64,000 nt of DNA from Sulfitobacter faviae (GTDB taxonomy: Bacteria; Pseudomonadota; Alphaproteobacteria; Rhodobacterales; Rhodobacteraceae), in assembly GCF_029870955.1 (NCBI RefSeq), contig NZ_PGFQ01000001.1, forward strand, positions 868,001 to 932,000, in the 5' to 3' direction. The position numbers and the translations under genes were made by a program. Under the pieces are notes generated by a model, which did not search any database, had not been told where the DNA came from, and saw only the letters and a list, made by a program, of their open reading frames with translations. Below, one piece after another: positions 58,428 to 64,000 of the stretch (its first letter is position 1; every line of letters starts with the position of its first letter).

Positions 58428-59686
58428 GCCAGAGCGCGACCCGCCCTGAGGGGCTTTCGGCCTATATCGCGGTCACGGCGGCCTATTGGGCCTTCATGCT
58501 GACCGATGGCGCGTTGCGCATGTTGGTGTTGCTGCATTTCCACCGGCTTGGCTTTTCGCCGGTGCAACTGGCCTATCTCTTTGTGCTGTATGAGATCGCG
58601 GGCGTCATTACCAACCTCTGCGCGGGCTGGATCGCGGCGCGCTTCGGGCTCGCCTCGACGCTCTATGCCGGGCTGGGGTTGCAGATCGTAGCACTGCTGG
58701 CGCTGGCGCAGCTTGACCCCACATGGGCGGTTGGGGCCTCGGTCGTCTTCGTCATGCTGGTGCAGGGGGCCAGCGGCGTGGCCAAGGATTTAGCCAAGAT
58801 GTCGTCGAAATCCGCCGTCAAACTGCTCGCCCCGGCTGAGGATGGCGGGCTGTTTCGCTGGGTGGCGCTGCTGACCGGTTCCAAGAACATGGTCAAAGGC
58901 TTGGGCTTTCTGCTCGGCGCAGCCCTGCTGGCGACGCTTGGCTTTGTCTGGGCGGTGCTCGGGATGGCGGCGATCCTTGCGCTGATCCTGCTCGCCGTGC
59001 TGACCGCCATGCCGCCCGGCCTGCCCAAGGGCCGCAAGGGAGCGAAGTTCTCGGAAGTCTTCTCAAAATCCGCCAATGTGAACTGGCTCAGCGCGGCGCG
59101 GGTGTTTCTCTTCGGCGCGCGGGACGTGTGGTTCGTGGTGGGCATCCCGATCTATTTTTACGCGGTCCTCTCGGATGGCACGGAGGAAAGCAACCGCGCG
59201 GCCTTTTTCATGATCGGCACCTTTATGGCGGTCTGGGTGATCCTCTACGGGTTGGTGCAGATCTACGCCCCACGCCTGCTCCGCGCGAAATCCCGCCCGG
59301 CAGGCGACCTGATCTCAGCCGCGAAGGGCTGGGCGTGGTCGCTTGCCGCCGTGCCCACGGCGCTGACGCTGGCGGCGCTGTTCAGCGACGGGCCGCAGGG
59401 CTGGCTTACCGTGACGCTTGTGATCGGCCTCTTGGCCTTTGGCGCGGTCTTTGCGGTGAACTCATCGCTGCATTCCTACCTCATCCTCTCTTTCACCAAG
59501 GCTGAGCGGGTGACGATGGATGTGGGGTTTTACTACATGGCCAATGCCGCCGGGCGGCTCTTGGGAACACTGATGTCGGGTCTAAGCTATCAGATTGGCG
59601 GCCTGCCCCTGATGCTGGGCGCGGCGGCGATCATGGTGGCCCTGTCGGCGCTGCTGGTCGGGTTCTTGAAACCCGACCAGAGCTAA
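58424..59686 (+). CDS. arsJ: Organoarsenical efflux MFS transporter ArsJ
   Basis: An inner-membrane permease of the major facilitator superfamily, 420 residues, with about 12 hydrophobic spans. It exports 1-arseno-3-phosphoglycerate produced by the GAPDH encoded just before it. The GTG start at 58424 overlaps the GAPDH stop. Characteristic stretches are [40 protein letters not shown] near 110-125, and [20 protein letters not shown] near 225-245. The gene ends three bases before the convergent mannitol dehydrogenase stop, with no space for a separate terminator. Confidence 0.92.
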   Translation: MSQSATRPEGLSAYIAVTAAYWAFMLTDGALRMLVLLHFHRLGFSPVQLAYLFVLYEIAGVITNLCAGWIAARFGLASTLYAGLGLQIVALLALAQLDPTWAVGASVVFVMLVQGASGVAKDLAKMSSKSAVKLLAPAEDGGLFRWVALLTGSKNMVKGLGFLLGAALLATLGFVWAVLGMAAILALILLAVLTAMPPGLPKGRKGAKFSEVFSKSANVNWLSAARVFLFGARDVWFVVGIPIYFYAVLSDGTEESNRAAFFMIGTFMAVWVILYGLVQIYAPRLLRAKSRPAGDLISAAKGWAWSLAAVPTALTLAALFSDGPQGWLTVTLVIGLLAFGAVFAVNSSLHSYLILSFTKAERVTMDVGFYYMANAAGRLLGTLMSGLSYQIGGLPLMLGAAAIMVALSALLVGFLKPDQS

Positions 59687-59689
59687 CCC

Positions 59690-61195
59690 TTAGCCCGCCT
59701 TGCTGGCGCGATCGTTGCTCTCATCAACTTGCGTATAGGCGTTCATCGCCGCGACTGCGCCTGCGTCCCAGATGAGCGAGAGCCAAGCGACAAAGGCATC
59801 GCGGAACGCCTCGGCCTGCGCCAGATCACCGTAAAGGCGCTCTTGCTCAAGCCAGGCTTCGGGCCGTTCCCGCGCGGCCTGCGCCACGGCTTTCAGCGCG
59901 TCCCAGATCGGATCGTTGGCCACGATTTCGCTGCCATCTTCGCGCGTGCCCGCACACATCCGGGCCCAGAGCGCTTCGACCAAGGCCAAACCAGTAACCG
60001 AGCGCCCCGCCGCCAGTTGATCCCGCAGGATCGGCAGCACGAAGCCGGTGTGCCGGGCCGAACCGTCAAAGGCGACGCGGCGGGTGGTATCGACGATGCG
60101 CGGGTTCGAGAAGCGCTGTTCGATCAGATCGAGATAGGCCAGCGGCGTCATGCCCGGCACCGGGGCGACCGTCTGGGTGATCTCTTCAGCCTGCACGCGG
60201 TGGAACATCGCGCGGATCGGCGGATGCGCCATGGTGGCGGAAATCGTCTCGATCCCCAGCACCTCACCGACATTGGCCAAGACCTGATGGCCCGCGTTGA
60301 GGATGCGGATCTTCATTTTCTCATAGGCGTGCACCTCGTCCGAGAAGGTCGCCCCTACCTCGTCCCAATCCGGGCGGCCCGCGCAGAAATCGTCTTCGAT
60401 CACCCATTGGCGGAAGGCTTCATGGGTGACGGGGGCGGCGTCGTTCACGCCGAACTCCCGCGCCTGCCCGATCTCGGCGGGGCCGGTGGCCGGGGCGATG
60501 CAATCGACCATGGAGTTGGGGAAACTGGCGTTTGCCTCGATCCAATCGGCCAGCGCCGGGTCGGACATGCGCGCCAGCGACACGACCGCTTGGCGCAGGA
60601 TATCGCCATTGCCCTGCAGATTGTCACAGCTCAACCCGGTGAAAGGCCCCTGCCCCGCATCGCGGCGCAGCCGCAGGGCCGCGACGATGGCCCCAAAGGC
60701 GGTGCGTGGGGTTTCGGGATGGGCCGCGTCATGGATGATATCCGCGTGGGCCGCGTCGAACCCCTTGCTGACTGGGTCAATGTAATAGCCGCTTTCGGTG
60801 ACGGTCAGCCCGACAATACGAATGGCCGGATCGGCCATGGCGCGGATCAGGGCGCCGTTGCCCTCTTCGATCGGCAAGTAGTCGATCATCGACCCCACAA
60901 CCTCGGCCGAGGTCTGCGCGGGGTCGAGTTCGATCAGCGTCGTCAAACAATCCTGCGCCAAGAGCTTCTGGCGCATGGCCGCATCATAGGGGCGCACGCC
61001 CGCGCCGAGGATCGCCCAGTCATGCGCTTGGCCGTTCTGCATCAAGCGGTGCAGATACCACGCCTGATGCGCGCGGTGGAAATTGCCGACGCCGATATGC
61101 ACGATACCGGGGGTCAGGGCGCTGCGGTCATAGCTGGGGTGGGCGATGTCGAGATCACCCAGCGTCGCGTTCGAAAGATCTACCAGTTTATCCAT
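59690..61195 (-). CDS. mtlK: Mannitol 2-dehydrogenase (long-chain polyol dehydrogenase)
   Basis: Oxidises D-mannitol to D-fructose with NAD+, 501 residues. The start at 61195 (MDKLVDLSNATLGDLDI) has AAGGATG upstream. The N-terminal Rossmann part reads IVHIGVGNFHRAHQAWYLHR, and GAFGAIVAAL-like TAFGAIVAALRLRRDAGQG lies near 165. NLQGNGDILRQAVVSLA near 200 and KMKIRILNAGHQVLANVGEV, with the catalytic Lys and His near 290-300, complete the family signature. Closely related fructuronate or sorbitol reductases cannot be ruled out. It is the last gene of a polyol operon led by the ABC importer genes on the same strand. Confidence 0.9.
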   Translation of the reverse strand: MDKLVDLSNATLGDLDIAHPSYDRSALTPGIVHIGVGNFHRAHQAWYLHRLMQNGQAHDWAILGAGVRPYDAAMRQKLLAQDCLTTLIELDPAQTSAEVVGSMIDYLPIEEGNGALIRAMADPAIRIVGLTVTESGYYIDPVSKGFDAAHADIIHDAAHPETPRTAFGAIVAALRLRRDAGQGPFTGLSCDNLQGNGDILRQAVVSLARMSDPALADWIEANASFPNSMVDCIAPATGPAEIGQAREFGVNDAAPVTHEAFRQWVIEDDFCAGRPDWDEVGATFSDEVHAYEKMKIRILNAGHQVLANVGEVLGIETISATMAHPPIRAMFHRVQAEEITQTVAPVPGMTPLAYLDLIEQRFSNPRIVDTTRRVAFDGSARHTGFVLPILRDQLAAGRSVTGLALVEALWARMCAGTREDGSEIVANDPIWDALKAVAQAARERPEAWLEQERLYGDLAQAEAFRDAFVAWLSLIWDAGAVAAMNAYTQVDESNDRASKAG

Positions 61196-61267
61196 GATCC
61201 ACATCCTTAAAGGGCCGCGCACCGGGGAAAGGGTGCGGGGGTCGGCCTGTCATTTCTGCCGCTTGCA

Positions 61268-62272
61268 TTACTCGACCCGAAGGCCCTGCGCGTCGAACCG
61301 GTGCAGCTTGTCCGCCTGTGGGGTCAGGAAAATCCGATCCCCATGTCGGACCGACAACTCGCCATCCACGCGCACGGTCATCGGGTCGCAGCCCGCTACG
61401 CCATGGACGTGCAAGAAGGTGTCGGAGCCCAGATGCTCGGCCACGCCGATGGTGCCCTCCCATGCGCCTTCGGTGGTGGAGACGTCGAAATGCTCGGGCC
61501 GGATGCCGATGGTCGGCGCGCCGCGCGCTTCGGCTTCGGCACCCTTGATCAGGTTCATCTTGGGCGAGCCGATGAAGCCCGCGACGAATTCGTTGCGCGG
61601 CTTGTAGTAAAGCTCAAGCGGGGAGCCGACCTGTTCGATATGGCCCGCCCGCAGCACGACGATCTTGTCGGCCATGGTCATCGCTTCGACCTGATCGTGG
61701 GTGACGTAGATCATCGTCGTGGCCAGCCGCTTGTGCAGCTCGCTGATCTCAAGACGCATGCCCACCCGCAGCGCGGCGTCGAGGTTCGACAGCGGCTCGT
61801 CGAAAAGGAAAGCCGAAGGTTCGCGCACGATGGCACGGCCAATGGCGACCCTCTGGCGCTGACCGCCAGACAGTTGGCCCGGACGGCGGTCAAGGTAGTC
61901 GGTGAGGTTCAGCGCCTTGGCGGCGGCTTCGATCCGGCGCTGCTGTTCATCCGCCGGAACGCCCGCCATCTTCATCGGAAAGGCGATGTTCTTGCGCACC
62001 GACATATGCGGATAAAGCGCGTAGGATTGGAACACCATCGCCAAGCCCCGTTTCGCGGGCGGCACGTTAGTCGCATCGGTGCCGTCGATCTCGATATGGC
62101 CCGAGGTGATGTCTTCCAGCCCGGCGATCAGCCGCAGCAGGGTCGATTTACCGCAGCCCGAGGGGCCGACGAAGACCGTGAACTCGCCATCTTCGATGGT
62201 CAGATCAAGGGGCGGAATGACTTCCACATCGCCGAAGCTTTTGGAAACCTGATTGAGTTTGATTTGTCCCAT
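61268..62272 (-). CDS. smoK: Sugar-alcohol ABC transporter ATP-binding protein (SmoK/UgpC type)
   Basis: A 334-residue MalK-type ATPase energising polyol import. Walker A is [17 protein letters not shown] near residue 38, the Q-loop [11 protein letters not shown] near 82, the signature [16 protein letters not shown] near 135, Walker [17 protein letters not shown] near 157 and the switch His in [14 protein letters not shown] near 192. A C-terminal TOBE-type regulatory domain follows ([20 protein letters not shown]). It lies between the permease genes and mannitol dehydrogenase, which supports a mannitol/sorbitol substrate. Confidence 0.92.
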   Translation of the reverse strand: MGQIKLNQVSKSFGDVEVIPPLDLTIEDGEFTVFVGPSGCGKSTLLRLIAGLEDITSGHIEIDGTDATNVPPAKRGLAMVFQSYALYPHMSVRKNIAFPMKMAGVPADEQQRRIEAAAKALNLTDYLDRRPGQLSGGQRQRVAIGRAIVREPSAFLFDEPLSNLDAALRVGMRLEISELHKRLATTMIYVTHDQVEAMTMADKIVVLRAGHIEQVGSPLELYYKPRNEFVAGFIGSPKMNLIKGAEAEARGAPTIGIRPEHFDVSTTEGAWEGTIGVAEHLGSDTFLHVHGVAGCDPMTVRVDGELSVRHGDRIFLTPQADKLHRFDAQGLRVE

Positions 62273-62287
62273 GTGACTGTCCCTTGC

Positions 62288-63118
62288 TTACTTGACCGCG
62301 CCGAAAGTCAGGCCGCTGACGAGTTGTTTCTGGCTGAACCAGCCGAGGATGAGGATTGGCGCGATGGCCATGGTGGAAGCCGCGCTGAGCTTGGCGTAGA
62401 AGAGGCCCTCGGGGCTGGAATAGCTCGCGATGAAGGCGGTGAGCGGTGCGGCCTTGGCCGCAGTGAGGTTGAGCGTCCAGAAGGCTTCGTTCCATGCGAG
62501 GATGAAGTTCAACAGCAGGGTGGAGGCAATGCCCGGCACCGCCATAGGCGTGAGGACGTAAAGCACCTCTTCGCGCAGGCTTGCCCCATCCATCCGTGCC
62601 GCTTCCAAGATCTCACCGGGGATTTCGCGGAAGTAGGTGTAGAGCATCCAGACGATGATCGGCAGGTTGATGAGCATCAGGATGATGACCAGTGCGATCT
62701 TGCTGTCGAGCACGCCGAACTGGATGCAGAGCAGATAGATCGGGTAGAGCACGCCCACCGCGGGCAGCATCTTGGTTGAGAGCATCCAGAGCAGGATATC
62801 CTTGGTCCGCTTGCCGGGAACGAAGGCCATCGACCATGCGGCAGGCACCGCGATCATGATGCCAAGGATGGTCGAGCCGCCCGCGATGACGATGGAGTTC
62901 CACAGGAAGCGCCCGTAGTTCGACCGCTCAAGAACCGCCTCGTAATTCGCCAGCGTCCAGTCGAAGCCGAGGAAGATTGGCGGGTCGGCGATGGCCTGTG
63001 CTTCGGTCTTGAAGCTGGTAAGGATGGTCCAAAGGATGGGGAAGAAGATCAGGAAACCGATGCCCCAAGCGAGGGCCGTGTTGACGATCTTGCGTTGCCT
63101 TGTGACTGCGCGTGCCAT
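62288..63118 (-). CDS. smoG: Sugar-alcohol ABC transporter permease (SmoG type)
   Basis: A 276-residue inner-membrane permease of the MalG group with six hydrophobic spans. The EAA loop lies near residues 160-190 (FREIPGEILEAARMDGASLR) and contacts the ATPase. The first helix is WGIGFLIFFPILWTILTSF. It starts 12 bases after the stop of the partner permease gene and ends 15 bases before the ATPase start. It pairs with SmoF to form the channel. Confidence 0.92.
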   Translation of the reverse strand: MARAVTRQRKIVNTALAWGIGFLIFFPILWTILTSFKTEAQAIADPPIFLGFDWTLANYEAVLERSNYGRFLWNSIVIAGGSTILGIMIAVPAAWSMAFVPGKRTKDILLWMLSTKMLPAVGVLYPIYLLCIQFGVLDSKIALVIILMLINLPIIVWMLYTYFREIPGEILEAARMDGASLREEVLYVLTPMAVPGIASTLLLNFILAWNEAFWTLNLTAAKAAPLTAFIASYSSPEGLFYAKLSAASTMAIAPILILGWFSQKQLVSGLTFGAVK

Positions 63119-63130
63119 GATGTCTCCTCC

Positions 63131-63997
63131 TCAGGCGTCCAGGTTCTTGCCGACGATGCGCATCAGGAAGATGGCGACGATATTGGCGAGAATGATTGCA
63201 TAGACACCGCCCGCCGATCCGAGGCCGATGTTCTGGCTTTCCAGCACGCGCTGGAAGATGAGATAGGTCAGTGTTTTGGTGCCAAAGGCCCCGCCCGTGG
63301 TCACGAAAATCTCCGCGAAGATCGACAAGAGAAAGATCGTCTGGATCAGGATCACCACGGTGATCGCGCGGCCCAGATGCGGCAGGGTGATATAGGCGAA
63401 ACGTTTGGTCACCGGCGCGCCGTCCATCTCGGCGGCGTCCAGCTGCTCGCGGTCGAGCGACTGGATCGCGGTAAGCAGGATCAGCGTCGCGAAGGGCAGC
63501 CATTGCCAGGATACGATGATGATGATCGACGACAGCGAAGCTTGGCTCATCCATTGCACTGGGGTGGCGCCAAAGAACTCCCACAGATGCGCGAAGAGAC
63601 CATAGTTCGGGTCCATGAACATGTTCTTCCATACCAAAGCCGACACGGTGGGCATGACGAAGAAGGGCGCGATGACGAGGATGCGGACAAAGCCCTGCCC
63701 CCACATCGGCTGGTTCAACAGAAGGGCAAGCAGGATGCCGAGGCAGACCGTGATCGCCAGCACACCACCGACGATGATCAGCGTGGTCATCACCGAGGGC
63801 CAGAAGGAACTGGAGGTGACGAAGCGCACATAGTTGTCGAAGCCGACCCAACCCAGATCACCGCCGCGCATCGGCAGGTATTTCTTGAAAGAGAAGTAGA
63901 GCGTCATGGTCAGCGGGATGAGCATCCATCCAAGCAGCAAGACCACCGCCGGGGCCATCATCAGGCGTGCCGCTGATCGGGAATGTTGGGTAGCCAT
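63131..63997 (-). CDS. smoF: Sugar-alcohol ABC transporter permease (SmoF type)
   Basis: A 288-residue MalF-group permease with six hydrophobic spans, beginning MATQHSRSAARLMMAPAVVL, LLGWMLIPLTMTLYFSFKKY. The EAA loop is near residues 180-205 (LDREQLDAAEMDGAPVTKRF). The start codon at 63995-63997 is just inside the window. The binding-protein gene expected upstream would lie beyond the right edge. Gene order smoF-smoG-smoK-mtlK matches mannitol/sorbitol operons in related Rhodobacterales. Confidence 0.92.
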   Translation of the reverse strand: MATQHSRSAARLMMAPAVVLLLGWMLIPLTMTLYFSFKKYLPMRGGDLGWVGFDNYVRFVTSSSFWPSVMTTLIIVGGVLAITVCLGILLALLLNQPMWGQGFVRILVIAPFFVMPTVSALVWKNMFMDPNYGLFAHLWEFFGATPVQWMSQASLSSIIIIVSWQWLPFATLILLTAIQSLDREQLDAAEMDGAPVTKRFAYITLPHLGRAITVVILIQTIFLLSIFAEIFVTTGGAFGTKTLTYLIFQRVLESQNIGLGSAGGVYAIILANIVAIFLMRIVGKNLDA

Positions 63998-64000
63998 CGG

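Overview
The window is one contiguous, mostly G+C-rich stretch of an alphaproteobacterial chromosome. It most resembles a marine Rhodobacterales (Roseobacter-group) genome. The reasons are the murA / DUF2948 / hisD / UPF0262 / low-Mr phosphatase gene order, the TRAP and polyol ABC systems, the ArsR-ArsC fusion followed by GAPDH and ArsJ, an LuxR solo, and a fused NAD(P)H-type reductive dehalogenase of the kind known from this group. The assignment is by gene content only.

Layout. 0-10.5 kb: purine catabolism (two related LysR regulators, cytochrome-c-type urate hydroxylase puuD, xdhA/xdhB/xdhC, an NCS2-type permease, guanine deaminase). 10.5-12.4 kb: debris of IS3-family elements on both strands. 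12.4-15.2 kb: a copper-handling set (two DUF2946-like proteins, a PCuAC chaperone, a PepSY membrane protein). 15.2-20.6 kb: a class IV aminotransferase, structured repeats, and a TauABC-like ABC importer with a CPA1 antiporter gene inserted in the run. 20.7-24.7 kb: a self-sufficient reductive dehalogenase and rpe. 24.7-36.8 kb (minus strand): a TRAP transporter, an IclR regulator and a complete CoA beta-oxidation set that looks like the pim (dicarboxylate) operon, apparently one transcript. 37-38.7 kb: a Tat-exported MBL-fold protein and a BKACE (DUF849) enzyme. 38.9-40.0 kb: an AT-richer orphan membrane-protein gene. 40.2-47.3 kb: housekeeping (lepA, hisD, murA and neighbours). 47.4-48.6 kb: tRNA-Thr followed by 116-bp tandem repeats of its 3' end, sodC, tRNA-Arg. 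48.6-56 kb: sensory genes (receiver protein, HWE-type kinase, MHYT kinase, 7TM kinase, SDR, LuxR solo). 56.6-59.7 kb: arsenate detoxification (ArsR-ArsC fusion, GAPDH, ArsJ). 59.7-64 kb: mannitol/sorbitol ABC importer and mannitol 2-dehydrogenase.

A striking property of the sequence is that seven genes carry eight frameshifts. Each is explained by loss of exactly one base in a short G or C run. The corrected reading frames give full, family-length proteins, and two of the genes (murA, hisD) are normally indispensable or needed for prototrophy. I read these as probable homopolymer errors in the sequence rather than decay, so the interrupted genes, including the dehalogenase, are probably intact in the organism. 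xdhB is different: it has an in-frame TAA that a homopolymer indel cannot explain. The most unusual gene is the fused reductive dehalogenase (20719-23924). The most unexplained structures are the tRNA-Thr-derived tandem repeats and the cloverleaf-like element near 16.3 kb.
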